DNA of 64,000 nucleotides from Sebastes aleutianus (lineage: Eukaryota > Chordata > Actinopteri > Perciformes > Sebastidae), in the NCBI GenBank assembly GCA_916700875.1, contig CAKAKS010000034.1, positions 13,908,195 through 13,972,194 on the forward strand, given 5' to 3'. The notes beneath the pieces were generated by a model that saw only the letters and a list, made by a program, of their open reading frames with translations, had not been told where the DNA came from and searched no databases. The position numbers were made by a program, and so were the translations under genes. Below, piece by piece: positions 11,801 to 23,666 of this stretch (position 1 is its first letter; each line of letters starts with the position of its first letter).

Positions 11801-13148
11801 TTCTTCTTCTTCTTCTTCTTGCTTTCTTTGGTGTTTATTGGCAAACCAGCTTAGAGGTGCATTACTGCCACCATCTGGACTGGAGTGTGGAGCAGGAGAT
11901 TGTGCAGAAACAAAATAAAATAATAATAAAAATATATACAACATAACAAAAAAAATAGAAAAATAAAAAATAGGGACTATATAGTACCTATTTTTTATTT
12001 TTTTATTTATTTTTTTATTTTTTTTATTTAAAAAAAAAAAAAAAGAATAATATACAGTGCAGGAAGAGGCAAAAACCCCACTGGGCTTATCTGAAGCCTC
12101 CACCTAGAGACAATATTAATATAAAGAAATAATATGACTACATAATAGTGATAACAAACAATTAGGACAAGATATATATATATAATAACAACAATAACAA
12201 TACAGTAAATGTGTGTGTGTGTGTGTGTGTGTGTGTTGCGTGGAAGTGTATGATTAGTGTTTGCGAGGAGAATATTGATATAAATATCTATTCTGGGCAA
12301 TCGTAACCAAACAACATTGTGAGTGGGAAAAAATAGAAAACATTAAAACAGATACATGAACAACATGGGGAAAAGCAATTAAAAAAACAGCAATTAAATG
12401 ACCCTTTAAGCGACTTTTGAAACATTTTACAGATGAACAGTTTATTGATAGATGTGAAAAGCTACTTCATAATTTGGTTCCCCTAAATCTTATTGAAAAT
12501 TTTAGGAGGAATTTAGGAGGATGAAGATCTAGAGATTGACGGGTTGAGTAAGAATGGACCTGAGAATTTGTTTTAAAATAGGTCTTGAACTGCTCAGGAA
12601 TATTCCCACCAGAAAGTATCTTATAAATAAAAACACATATTTGAGAAATATTGATATCATAAAAAGTAAGAATCTGGAGTTTCTTAAATTCTTCAACCCC
12701 CTTTTTTTTTTACAATGAATTAAGATATGCCGCACATTTTCTTTATCACCACAATCCCCACTCTTGTCACTGTTCCTTTTCCCCATTAAAGCCGAAGTGC
12801 CATTAAGACCTGTGTCCAGATCCAGTCTGAGTCTTGTTATGATGATTTCCTCCCTTCTGTTCCTTTCTTTATATTTCTTTGTTATGACCAATTTTTGTAT
12901 TCTGAAATATCCCCTTCCTTTCTGGTCCTCCTCCCATCTTTTCTGCCATATCTCTACTCCTTTCCTTTTAATCACCGCTTTTCCTTCTCCTTTCACAAGT
13001 AAAACTGGTACTGTTATTTCCTTTTGCAGTGAACTTTTTGCTAGTTTATCTGCAAACTCATTCCCTATCACCCCCTCGTGTGCTGGAACCCAACAGAATA
13101 ATATATCTAAACCCCCTCTGTGCAGTCTTTGCAAGCTATAGTACAGTT
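11801..13148 (-). mobile_element. 5'-truncated LINE with RNase H remnant, 1,348 bp, 13-bp target duplication
   Basis: Minus-strand coding remnant at about 12700-13134 (ILFCWVPAHEGVIGNEFADK) is a retrotransposon RNase H C-terminal part followed by a degraded HILIHC segment. The 3' end is (GAA)n at 11801-11820. CTGCTGACAGCTC flanks both sides (11788-11800 and 13149-13161). The family looks like an I/Nimb-type LINE, by inference. A (TG)n lies at 12211-12236. Confidence 0.88.
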
Positions 13149-13161
13149 CTGCTGACAGCTC

Positions 13162-14201
13162 AGTGACAAGCAGGCCAATAAGTAAGAGCTCCTCCCTGTG
13201 GAAAGCCTCTGTAACTACATGCCTTCATGTCACTTGCATGTCACTTTTTTAAAGATTGTGATAACACCAATTGTATTCATTATTTGGGGTGTTTATATTT
13301 TATTGAGTGAAAAATTAGCAATTGATTGGTTCTTTTATAACTGTATACATATAAATACAAGCAATCAGGCTTACAGTGTATGAAATGAACACAATGTACA
13401 TGTACACAAACATAGATAAGTACATAAAGTGTTGCCATAATACATAATCATGGCTAATTGTGCATAGACTGATTGAGAAATACTACACATATACATATAA
13501 ATATATATATATATATAAAGGGAGATTTTTTTTTATAAAGTATTTTATACTCTTATTAACATGGGAGTGGGTAAATATGCTTGTTTTGTGCAAATGTATG
13601 TATATATTTATTATTAGAAATCAATTAATAACACAAAACAATAACAAATATAGTCCAGAAACCCTCACAGGTACTGCATTTAGCATAAAAATATGCTCAA
13701 ATCATAACATGGCAAACTCAAGCTCAACAGGCAACAACAGCTGTCAGTGTGTCAGTGTGCTGACTTGACTATGACTTGCTCCAAACTGCATGTGATTATC
13801 ATAAAGTGGGCATGTCTGTAAAGGGGAGACTCGTGGGTACCCATAGACCCATTTTCATTCACATATCTGGAGGTCAGAGGTCAAGGGACCCCTTTGAAAA
13901 TGGCCATGACAGTTTTTCCTTGCCAAAATTTAGCGCAGGTTTGGAGCGTTATTTAGCTTCCTTATGTTGGTACCAATGGATTCCTCAGGTTTTCTAGTTT
14001 CATATGATGATGATGATGATACTAAACTATATACATGTATATATAGTTTAGTTTCAGGGTATGCTATACTGTAGGTCTTAAGGTATAAATTTGATCATGT
14101 ATGGTCAAACCTTACCTGAAAACTGTATAAATTGAGTGTGTCGTTAACTGATTTTTCTTTGTCTGATATGGCCAAATATTTGTGCTTTTATGAAACAGAA
14201 T
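13162..14201. other. Intergenic, rps6kc1 to MOXD-family gene
   Basis: 13162-13500 is likely the original upstream/promoter side of rps6kc1, now separated from its ATG by the LINE. 13517-14010 is a partial GGGCTGTCAA-family MITE. No gene seen. Confidence 0.6.
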
Positions 14202-14572
14202 TTAAAGGTGCAGTAAGTAAGATCTAGCGACATCTAGTGGTGAGGTTGCAGATTGCAACCAACTGAAATTTCTCCCGTGTGCCAAGCATGTAGGAAAACT
14301 ACGGTGGCTGACGCGAAAATGTGAAAACGTGAATGGCCCTATATCTAGAGCCAGCGTTTGGTTTGTCCGTTCCGGGCTACTGTAGAATCATGGCAGCCTG
14401 GTTTGTGAAGAGGACCTGCTTCGTATGTAGATATGAAGGGCTCATTCTAAGGTAACGAAAACACAACAATTCTTAGTTTTAGGTGATTATACACTAAAGA
14501 AAACATACTTATTAATATTATATTACATTTCTGCCAATAGATCCCCCTAAATGCTACACACGGCCCCTTTAA
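14202..14572. mobile_element. TTAA-bounded MITE, family A, copy 2
   Basis: TTAAAGGTGCAG to GGCCCCTTTAA; shares AGATTGCAACCAACTG with the other copies. Lies 230 bp downstream of the MOXD-family stop codon. Confidence 0.75.
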
Positions 14573-14802
14573 AGTAAGACAGGAATGTAAATCCCAATAT
14601 ATAAATCAATGACAGTTACTAATGATATGACACCTGATCTGTGATTAATAATCAATACCAAAGAGAAAAGCTATGCTATGAAAATATAGAGCCTGTCCTG
14701 TAAAGTTGAATATACCCCAGTTGGATACAATAGAGATTTTATCAACTGTGCCTTCCTTTATCACGACTGCAGTGGTTTGGATCTGTTGCTCATACAACCA
14801 CG

Positions 14803-14958
14803 TTACATTATTGCAATCGAGAGTAGCAGAAGTATGATTCCTGCTGGGTTCACAATCCAGGAAGTGCCGCTGGTCACCGCGCCCGGAAATTGACAATTGA
14901 CAGTAGGTGTCTTCATCATCTCCCTGACAGTGCCATTTGGGTTAAATACGTATTTGTC
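14803..14958 (-). CDS. MOXD-family exon 13 (C-terminus and stop)
   Basis: 51 codons plus TAA at 14803-14805: DKYVFNPNGTVREMMKTPTV to the hydrophobic tail IILLLLSIAIM. The tail suggests membrane or GPI anchoring. No clear AATAAA was seen just downstream. Confidence 0.88.
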   Translation of the reverse strand, partial: DKYVFNPNGTVREMMKTPTVNCQFPGAVTSGTSWIVNPAGIILLLLSIAIM

Positions 14959-17900
14959 CTGTGAAAAAGAAAAGATGATATAGAAATGACAGACAGGGGA
15001 CTCCACAGTTTTAAAAACTAAAAAATCTTCAACTAAACAAACAGTTCAGACTGTCACTTACTTCTTCATTACCGGCATACTGAATGTGTGGATTGTTCTT
15101 TATGAAACTCTCCTGCTTAGCAATTTTATCCTGGTCTGAAGTTGTGGTGTCTTCAGACATGCTGTCAGAAATAGAGCTACTTTAAAAGAGCATCAAGATA
15201 CATCTGCTTGAAGAAAATATGTACCAGCACTGGTGCAGTCTCAGCAGAAATATGAGGTGAAGGACTGCATCGGGGCTTACAGGTAACTTGTGGTCATTGT
15301 AGTTGGGGTGCTGTGGCATGTGGTGACCTTGATTGCAGGGTAGTAGAGGAGGAAGGCCAGGCACATCTCATCAGTAGTTGCTAACCCCATCTGAAGGAGG
15401 AAAATGTGAAGCATGGCAGGCAATAAAGACACAGGATTCTCTTTATACATGTGTATGGATTTAAAACATAGTGTATGATGCCATGGAAATATGAAAGCCA
15501 GGTCTTGGACAACACTGATTTCATTTAAAGCACATTGTATAATGACATGAGGTCATACAGTATTTACCTGAGTGACATTGGTGCGATTGGTAGTACTGTA
15601 GGTGCACTCCACTGCAATCTCATCACCCTGTAATGAGAGACAAGTAATGTGGCTTGATAAATTATGGAACATTGTTAATAATAATAGCTCACTAAATAAA
15701 TTAACTGCGTTGTAACATATGGGCATAATATCTGGGCATGGAGGCAATAGAGACTTACTGGCTTTATGGTCTTGATTTTTCCCAAAAGGGTGCCCTGCTG
15801 TAGCCCAAAGTCGTAGTTCTCATCCAGGGCCACGAAATATATCTGCTTTCCATTTCTACAGAGACCAAGACGTATGAAATAAGACTATGTTTACAAGAAA
15901 ACAATGCTACAATGCATAATCGGTATCAAAACTGGATTTTATCCCAAAAAACAATTATCTTAAACTCATTATTTAAAGGTGCATTTGGTAGAAATGCAGC
16001 AAATATGATTAATACAAATATTTTTTTGGAAACGTCACTATATCCTGACAGTAGTGCATGAGACAGGTAATCTGAAAAAAATCATGTGCCTTTGTGTCCT
16101 CCGATGCTCCTAATGGCATCTGTAAGTTTTCACAGACCGGAGGAAAACAACCAATCAAAGCCGAGCTGGAGCCTGTCGTCTCTGAGCAGCTGTCAATCAC
16201 TTGCAAACTCCGATCAAATGGTCAAACTAGGCAACACTGATCAAATATGAATCAATATTCTGTTACTGTAATGCCTATTTCTCGCCTCAAATGTTTTTTT
16301 AGAAACATCTTGTAGTGTACTGTTTAGCTGTAAAATGAGAAAGTTTGTGGCCTGGCAGCCATGTTGAGATCAGTTTAGGAAATACCAAGCACCGCCCACC
16401 AGCCGGAGCACAGCCAATAGGAACGCTCTCTCTCTGAAATGACTTGTGATTAACCAAAGTCTCCCATCACGGGCTAGATTTTTTAAAGCCTGAAAACAGA
16501 GCCATGAGGAGGTGCAGAAGTCTAGTTTTCTCTGAGAACACTTGAATTACAATATGCTGAAAGGTTATTATGTCATTTTTGCGCAATGACGCCAAAAACA
16601 TTCTGCCTATTGCAGGTTTAATCTTCTTCTTTCTTGTTCGCTTGTCCATCGAAATCCGATGATGACTTTGATTTTACTGTTACCAAAAATGTGTTACAGT
16701 GTTTTTACAAAACCAAGGCAGTTTTAATTCTTCAGCTTTGATACTGACTGACATAAAGCAAAGCCCCAATCTCTCTTTCTTACCTGTATTGGGCAACTCT
16801 GACTTTCCTCCCAGCCAAGTGAGTGTGCAGCATCACACCAAACACTTGCATATCAGGCACAGGATTCACAAGCTAGGGGTGGACAGTAAACACTATCAGG
16901 ACCAGAGTCATAAGCAACTAGAAAAACAACTATTAACTACTTGTCTAAGTTATTATAATAAGTTAATCCATACTGAACCACTACAGACCTGTGAGAAGAG
17001 AGAGGTATTGCACACGCCGTAGGTGCGGAATTGAGTGGCTTTCGGGGGGATGTCGTAGTTCCCACCTGGCGACACACCTGTGTTCAGGATGCCCGCATTA
17101 TACTTCCGGAGTTTGGCTGTGTAGTGCAGCCGCAGTCCTGAACTGTCTGTCCGACCTAAACAGAAAGAGACATGAGTTCAAAAATGTTGCATCTTGGTCA
17201 TGTGATGAACACCTCACTTGAAGCCACTTTTCTTCCGTAGCGTGGTGATGTCACCAAGTAACACATTTCCATAATAACTGCCTATAGCGGGTCGTTTTGC
17301 GCCCTCAAACAAAGCTAGCTAGAGCGGAGCTGGAGCGGAGTCCGAAGAGTTTGGTCCAGTTGACCAATCACAACAGAGTGGGCAAGCTGACCAATCAGAG
17401 CAGACTGGGCTTTTTGGAGGGGAGGGGGGTCATGAGCTCAAACAGAGCGTTTCAGACAGAGGGTGAAAAGAGGTGCTGCAGCACAGCCACTATGAGAAAA
17501 ATGTAAGTGTTTTTTTTTAACATTAACGCATTTAAACATGTTCTAGTAGAAACCCAAAATACAAGTATGAACCTGAAAATTAGCATAATAGGTGCCCTTT
17601 AATTTAATTTATTCACTCACCTATTTATTTTATTCAATGTTTCTGCTTCATTTTTTACCGTATACCATCCCATTTATTCTGTGCCTCTCTACTTATATGT
17701 CTTATTATCCTCATAATTAGTAGTTGGTCTGTATATTATTGTATGAGTGACTGTTTTGTCATTCGTAATATGTAGAGTTTCGTGCATATATGGCAACACT
17801 CAGGGCTCACTTTCCCACTACCTCTGCCAGCAAATGAGGCTACTGACACATGGGACTTATATGTTTTATTTATTATTTTATTTTATACCTATTCATTTAT

Positions 17901-20900
17901 TTTGAATTTTGTACTGAATTACTTTCACCATTGTGTTTTCACAGGTTGTGGAACAGGGTTGGCTGAGGTTATTGCTGTTTGTAATGCCCTGTAACTGCTG
18001 CAAAAATGTAATAATATATATATATATATAAAAAAGAAAAGTATGAACTCACAAGAGAAATTCTGCATTATAAACTGGAGGTTTGGCGCTTACAAGGAGC
18101 AAAGGCAGGGAGGATTTAACACAGAGATGCTATTGCCAAAAATACTAGGAACTTGACCTGTACTAAGAACTAAAACTCAGCATATTTCAGCAGTTTGAGC
18201 CATTCAATCTGTCATAGAATCAATACATGTCTAATCTGTAACCAATATTATATGTGTACTTTGTAATATCACAATTCAAGAATAGGATATATATATAGAA
18301 AGTGTGAAAAAGGAACTGCAGTATTTACCTTTTTCATTGTTTATGTTATTGTAGTGGATTTCCAGCCTATAGAATGTTTTACTGTTCGCACCTCCAAAAG
18401 GAATACCCACATTTTCTGGAAGCTCAAACACCTGAGGAATCAGGAATAAAATGTGGATCAGCTTGCACATAGTACAAAACTGACATGAATATACACAGGA
18501 GAACACAGACAACAAAATGGATCCAAGCCTTCAGAGATAAACACTTGATTCTCCCTCACCCCTCCTCCCACTCCCCATGCAGCCACCACCCCGTAGCAGT
18601 GGTCCCCCAGGTTGCCCATGTAGCACCACCCGTCGTATGGCTCCGTCACGAAGGGGGGGCAGCTGTACAGCAGCATGTGGTGCACAATGTCAACGTGCTC
18701 GATCACTGGTTCAAACTGAGGAAAAGTATAAGGATAGATTTGGTACAGAAGGAATGAAAAATGGTGAATGAAGGTAGAAATAAGTATGAAAATCGTAATG
18801 CTTGTACTTCATTTTTCAGCTAGGAATTAATTAATGACACTAACTAATACAAATAAGTATTGTCATTGTTGTCAGACTTGTTTTGCATTTGAAACCCCAG
18901 CAGTATATGGTGTGTAAATCCAACATCTCATGTAAAGAACAGCATTAAATTGCTTATTTTGATTAATGGTGACAGATGAGTGATGACAATAACATGAAGA
19001 AAGGATGATTACCTGATATACATGATATATTGTGTTTGGATCTAAGTTTGGAAACTTCATGACCTTGCAGTGGTAGTAGGTACGATTCTGAGGGATAGTG
19101 ATCTGCAAAAAATAAAGATGAAGGTGAACAAAACACAATTTGCCTTTGTCTCTGGAGCTACCTTACATATTTAATAATTACTTATTATATATAATCATGA
19201 TTTATTAGTTGGTTTATAATTTGTATTAAGAATCTGAATCAACAAAGTAACTAATAGTAACTAGTAACTAATACTGTCAAATAAGTATAAAAGAGTAAAA
19301 CGTAAAATATTTGCCTCTGAGATGTAGTGGAGTAGAAGTACAAAGTTACATAAAATGGAAATACTCAAGTAAAGTAAAAGTACCTCAAAATTGTGCTTAA
19401 GTACAGCGCTTGAGTAAATGTACTTAGTTACATCCCACCACTGACTATAATGTATTCCAGCACTCCTGTTAGATAATGATAAGTGAGCTATTCAAATTCC
19501 TACAAACATGCCTTGTCTATCATTGTCACAACAGTTTTCAATGATTCCTACATTGTCCACCGTGGCGCTGAGATAGTTGGAGTTGGTTGAGGTTGTCCTG
19601 GGCATATAGTTCAGCAGGTTGAGTTCCTTGGTGCCTCTACGGGCCCCGTGGTAGCTGTATTCATCTTTTTCTCCGTAGCCGTAGATAATTTTAACAGGCT
19701 TGACCTATAAAAGAAATGCAGATTTTAATCAACGAATATGATACAATACAAAAGTGGCAACATCAGAGGGCTTTCATCGGGGGACAAGGGATGAGGCGTG
19801 TTCCTGTGTTCTCAAAACTGAGAAATCAAGTCTCTATTTACCTTAAAGAAACTACTTATTTTTTTTAAATTGAAATGATAAACACAGACGGTTTAATGTT
19901 CTGACTTCATACAGCAAAGGTGTTCTATAGGTGTTCTTCTATAGCATTCCATGTGTTCAATGCAAAGCAGAATCTTGCGTGCCTCTTTCTTTTGTTGCCA
20001 TTGTCTTCATATCTGAAAACACCCAATTCAATGCCCGGTATTGAAGAACATTCACAAAAGAAGTTTACATGGCTACAATCAGGAAACTTGAGCTTTACAT
20101 AAAAGATCAGCAATACAAAGGACTCTAGTATTACAAATAAGAAGGCACAACAGTGGAGAAAATGGAAAAAGTTGATTCAGGTTAAAGCTCCATGGTGTAA
20201 AATAACAAACAAAGTTTAAGGTTAAGTGAGGTCTAATGAGTTGAGGAGGGATGTTGCCCTGTAGGCATGGTGTTGTTCCCATGGAAACAGCAGCCTCCGA
20301 GAGGGGGTAACCAACCACCCTTACAAGACATATAGTTCATTAAAGGTGCTATTGATAACACTGATTCTCCCTCCCCCGTTCCATTGCATTTACTTCACAA
20401 CAAGTGGTTGCCAGGCACTTACCGTCAATCTCAGCCATTTATCCATTTTTTCCACACTAACTGACGACCAAAAGATAACGCGGGATAAAAACATTGTTTT
20501 ACTATTGGCCAATAAACATCAGATATCTTCCACAGAGAAAAAGAAAACATTAATTTTGGACCCGCCAAAAGTTTTAAAATGATTAATTCGTCATATTAAT
20601 TTTTTTCAGGAAAAGACATGTACTTTTATTCTCCACCTTTCTAAAAGCTCTGTGGATGTATTTTTTTTTTTTTAAATAATAATCTATATAAAAATGTTAT
20701 CAATAAGACATTTAATCAATTATTTTGTACTGTATAAAGTTTCAACCAGTCTGACATTTTTCTGACATCATATGGCAAGGACATTTCCAATCTTGTCACA
20801 TATTCAGTGGGATTTTGCAATGAAACTTGACCGGAAGAAATAAAAGATGCTTAAAAGCAAGTCATTGAAAAATCACTGTATTTCTCAAGCAATTTTTTGC

Positions 20901-22831
20901 ACCAATGGTAACTGAAGTTGATATTGTACGAATGCAACATCGCTGCAGGTGCTCACCAGCTTTACATTCAATATCGCACATGCAGAATATATACTGTAAA
21001 ACACTAATTCCCAACCTTTTTTCTCAAGGGACCCCTTTTCTATCATTGAGTAAACTGATGACCCCTGACTAAGTGCAACATGGATATTTCATATTATATT
21101 CAATTCATAATAACAACAGTACAGAACAACTGATAAACTGTACAATTAACCAAAAAAGTGAACGCAATAACTGGAGGAAGTTTGTGTAAAACAAGAAATT
21201 TTTATGAATTTTGAGCAGATTATTTCCTGTGAATATTGTATTATTATTTTAGGAACTTTTAATACAATTATCTGTCTGTATTATGTATTTTTTTTTTAAC
21301 AATCATACGTACTTAATAGGCTTATTCAGTGTTTTCTTCTCCCTGACGCTTGGCCATTGTTCTATTAGCTCTTTGTTGTTTTAACTTTGTACCCTTCTAA
21401 TGCAGGACGAGGCTGTTAAGCTTAAGCTTTTGTTCAGGTCTTCATCGTTATCGCCCTTATCCCGTTTATATCTTAAATAATAATCCAAACTTTTAACAAT
21501 TTCATTTAGTTTTGTTCACAGGAATTAATTAAATCCTGACATATAGCCCAACTGCATCCATCCATCCATCTTCAACCGCTTATCCGGGATCGGGTCGCGG
21601 GGGCAACAGCTCCAGCAGGGGACCCCAAACTTCCCTTTCCCGGGCCACATTAACCAGCTCTGACTGGGGGATCCCGAGGCGTTCCCAGGCCAGAGTAGAG
21701 ATATAATCTCTCCACCTAGTCCTGGGTCTTCCCCGTGGTCTCCTCCCAGCTGGTCGTGCCTGGAACACCTCCCAAGGGAGGCGCCCAGGAGGCATCCGTG
21801 CTAGATGCCCGAACCACCTCAACTGGCTCCTTTCGACGCAAAGGAGCAAGGACTCTACTCCGAGTCCCTCACGGATGACTGAGCTTCTTACCCTATCTCT
21901 AAGGGAGACGCCAGCCACCCTCCTGAGGAAACCCATTTCGGCCGCTTGCACCCGCGACCTCGTTCTTTCGGTCATGACCCAACCCTCATGACCATAGGTG
22001 AGAGTAGGAACGAAGATTGAACGGTAGATCGAGAGCTTTGCCTTCCGGCTCAGCTCTCTTTTCGTCACAACGGTGCGGTAAAGCGAATGCAATACCGCCC
22101 CTGCCTCCTTTCCAGCACCTTGGAGTAGACTTTACCAACTGCATATTTAAAAAAAAAAGTTCTTACACCCCTTAAAATCAAGAAGGCCTGGTGACCCTTA
22201 ACGGGGATCCTGACCCCCAGGTTGGGGACCAGAGCTGTAAGAAGTGAGAGAAAATACGTGAATGTCTTACAGTGATGTCGTAGTCTTTGTTATCACACGC
22301 CCGAATGGGCCTCTGAACAGTCATGATGGTTTGACCTTCACTCTCAATCAGAGAGAGGAGAGTGTAGCTCTGCTGCTCGTCCACCACCGGCATGGAGTTC
22401 CCTGTGGCATGACGATCCTAAGGGACAAAAAGACACAAGACTTTGTGTTATATTTGCTGTTGAACATGGAAAAAATAAACGCCTGTAATATTTAAAGGTA
22501 TCCAAGTATGGAGGAAACGTAAAACGAAACATGCAGTTGTTAATATCTGGTGATGACTCACTGAGAAGTAGGTTCCATTGGGTCCAACTCCCCCCATGAG
22601 GATGTCTGCTCCAGCCATTCCTCCGTTCGGACTGAAGCCAAAGCCCACCCAGCCTGTTGTGTTGACGATGAACTTGAGTGTAATGTTTCCTTGCAGGTTA
22701 TCAAAGCCCCATTTCAGGCAGACCATATGGTTATTGTCTATGTAGTCCATGAAGGGCAAGTTTGGGTCAGACGCCCCCGCTCCTGCTGTCCAGACCGAGA
22801 GCAGGTAGAGGAGAGGAAGAAGAGAGCGCAT
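14803..22831 (-). CDS. DBH-like copper monooxygenase (MOXD1/MOXD2 family), complete, 13 exons, about 565 aa
   Basis: Exons: 22562-22831, 22271-22417, 19552-19704, 19013-19102, 18560-18715, 18329-18431, 16989-17155, 16784-16872, 15759-15855, 15568-15627, 15281-15390, 15062-15161, 14803-14958. A signal peptide (residues 1-20) is followed by a DOMON domain (about 25-165) and the two-lobed copper type II ascorbate-dependent monooxygenase core. Copper ligands are present: HHM at about 232-234 and His298 (CuH site), His378-Thr-His380 and Met453 (CuM site). The family includes dopamine beta-hydroxylase and peptidylglycine monooxygenase; MOXD substrates are not established. The C-terminus is a short hydrophobic tail (IILLLLSIAIM), suggesting a membrane or GPI anchor in the ER/secretory pathway. 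I cannot separate the MOXD1 and MOXD2 orthology groups by eye, so no symbol is given. Confidence 0.93.
15062..15161 (-). CDS. MOXD-family exon 12
   Basis: 100 nt: MSEDTTTSDQDKIAKQESFI to HIQYAGNEE. This is the charged C-terminal region of the core. Confidence 0.85.
15281..15390 (-). CDS. MOXD-family exon 11 (CuM methionine)
   Basis: 110 nt: MGLATTDEMCLAFLLYYPAI to TTSYL. The Met in TDEMC is the expected third ligand of CuM. Confidence 0.94.
15568..15627 (-). CDS. MOXD-family exon 10 (60 nt)
   Basis: 20 codons: GDEIAVECTYSTTNRTNVTQ. GD.I..EC.Y.T..R is the conserved family motif, and it contains an N-glycosylation sequon. Confidence 0.92.
15759..15855 (-). CDS. MOXD-family exon 9
   Basis: 97 nt: RNGKQIYFVALDENYDFGLQ to KIKTIKP. 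It matches the family block that follows the HTH motif. Confidence 0.92.
15973..16621. mobile_element. TTAA-bounded MITE, family C
   Basis: TTAAAGGTGCATTTGGTAG at the left and CTGCCTATTGCAGGTTTAA at the right. Lies in a MOXD-family intron. Confidence 0.6.
16784..16872 (-). CDS. MOXD-family exon 8 (CuM histidines)
   Basis: 89 nt: LVNPVPDMQVFGVMLHTHLA then GRKVRVAQY. HTH is the H-x-H pair of the CuM site. Confidence 0.94.
16989..17155 (-). CDS. MOXD-family exon 7
   Basis: 167 nt: GRTDSSGLRLHYTAKLRKYN through IPPKATQFRTYGVCNTSLFS. It spans the linker between the copper lobes and the start of lobe two. Confidence 0.94.
17214..17602. mobile_element. TTAA-bounded MITE, family B, left-truncated
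   Basis: Same body as 31710-32218 (ACGTGGTGATGTCACCAAGT-like block and CAAACAGAGCGTTTCA) and ends CATAATAGGTGCCCTTTAA. Confidence 0.7.
18329..18431 (-). CDS. MOXD-family exon 6
   Basis: 103 nt: VFELPENVGIPFGG to LEIHYNNINNEK plus one base. The LEIHYNN histidine corresponds to the third CuH ligand. Confidence 0.93.
18560..18715 (-). CDS. MOXD-family exon 5 (CuH site)
   Basis: 52 codons: FEPVIEHVDIVHHMLLYSCP to AAWGVGGG. The HHM motif supplies two CuH-site histidines, and the surrounding cysteines match the disulfide pattern of the fold. Confidence 0.95.
19013..19102 (-). CDS. MOXD-family exon 4
   Basis: 30 codons: ITIPQNRTYYHCKVMKFPNL to TIYHVYQ. This is the start of the first copper lobe, with the conserved TYYHC. 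Confidence 0.92.
19245..19445. repeat. Dispersed repeat fragment
   Basis: GTACTTAGTTACATCCCACC-type end with AAGTAAAAGTACCTCAAAAT, a motif I recognise as a common fish dispersed repeat. In MOXD-family intron 3. Confidence 0.5.
19552..19704 (-). CDS. MOXD-family exon 3
   Basis: 51 codons: VKPVKIIYGYGEKDEYSYHG to YLSATVDN. The AYGE/YGYGE.DE..YHG block is typical of MOXD at the DOMON-to-monooxygenase transition. Confidence 0.93.
20340..20715. mobile_element. TTAA-bounded MITE, family D
   Basis: Terminal inverted repeat TTAAAGGTGCTATTGATAAC at the left against TTAAATGTCTTATTGATAAC (reverse strand) at the right. Confidence 0.72.
21002..22237. mobile_element. MITE (CACTAATTCCCAACC ends) carrying a nested LINE
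   Basis: Left ACACTAATTCCCAACCTT and right AGGTTGGGGACCAGAG form imperfect inverted ends. The middle, 21558-22134, is a LINE insertion. Confidence 0.55.
21558..22134 (-). mobile_element. 5'-truncated RTE/Rex3-like LINE with 10-bp target duplication
   Basis: Minus-strand reading frame 21580-22092 has the RT C-terminal block (LTYGHEGWVMTERT, LRRVAGVSLRDRVR, WFGHLARMP, RGRPRTRWRDY). The 3' tail is (ATGG)n. CCAACTGCAT occurs at 21548-21557 and 22135-22144. Confidence 0.87.
22271..22417 (-). CDS. MOXD-family exon 2 (DOMON)
   Basis: 49 codons: DRHATGNSMPVVDEQQSYTL through PIRACDNKDYDIT. It starts after CTTAG and ends at GTAAG. Confidence 0.94.
22562..22831 (-). CDS. MOXD-family exon 1 (signal peptide, DOMON)
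   Basis: 90 codons. MRSLLPLLYLLSVWTAGAGA is the secretion signal. The DOMON part follows with VCLKWGFDN and GWVGFGFSPNGGMAGAD. Donor is GTGAGT. No in-frame upstream ATG was favoured. Confidence 0.95.
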
Positions 22832-23666
22832 GATGTCTCTGTGAAGTTGGAGATCTTCAAACTGAGCTCACTGTCTGCGGAGCTGCCAAACGCCCTCCTG
22901 TGCCCTCCTCCAACACACCTGCGTTGCTAGATGAACTCAGGTGATACAGGCAAAAAAAAAATGCTCAGTCATTTGTGGAACAAAACAAACACTGTATGCC
23001 ACTTTGGCTGCGGCCTCGCCCACATTTTGCTATATTTCACTATAAATTCAAGGATTTCTTCAAAGCTTATTCTCAGTCTGTCACTGTCTTGGATGTCAGA
23101 GCTGTGAAAGTTAAAGTCTTTTCATAAAATTACACACCCTCGTTCTGTCTTTTCTCAACGGGCTGTGGGTCAGGTGAGTTGCTTGTTTCACCTACTTACT
23201 GTATCCCCTCTCATTGATGTCAGCCTGTTCCACCGGTTCTCTCACATGGACAGACAAATGAGACCCCTCAGGTGTTTGATATATGAGGAGGTGACGAGGA
23301 GGGAGCAGGAATGAAAGTCATACCTTTCATTTTGGCCAAAGTAAAGGTTGTCAATATATTAACTCTTGCCAAAATGAAAGGTAAACCCCTCATCTCCCCT
23401 TTCTTTTTGTCACCTTCTCATATATCAAACACTTGATTCCAGCCAAAACAATTTCATTTTATAGGAATAGTGTGATCATTCTTTGGGATGCTCAGCATTA
23501 AAAGTAACTGTTTTTTTCACTCACACTCTCGTATATATTGTATATCTTTATTATTATTATATACAGTGCACACACTTCAACTATCTCTGGCACTTCAACG
23601 TTAACAGAAATGTCTTTCAGCTTAAAATATTACTTTACTGACAGCTCAAATACTGACACAGTGCAA
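22832..23666. other. Intergenic upstream of the MOXD-family gene
   Basis: Probable promoter side of the MOXD-family gene. No ORF or recognised repeat; no confident TATA box. Confidence 0.5.
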
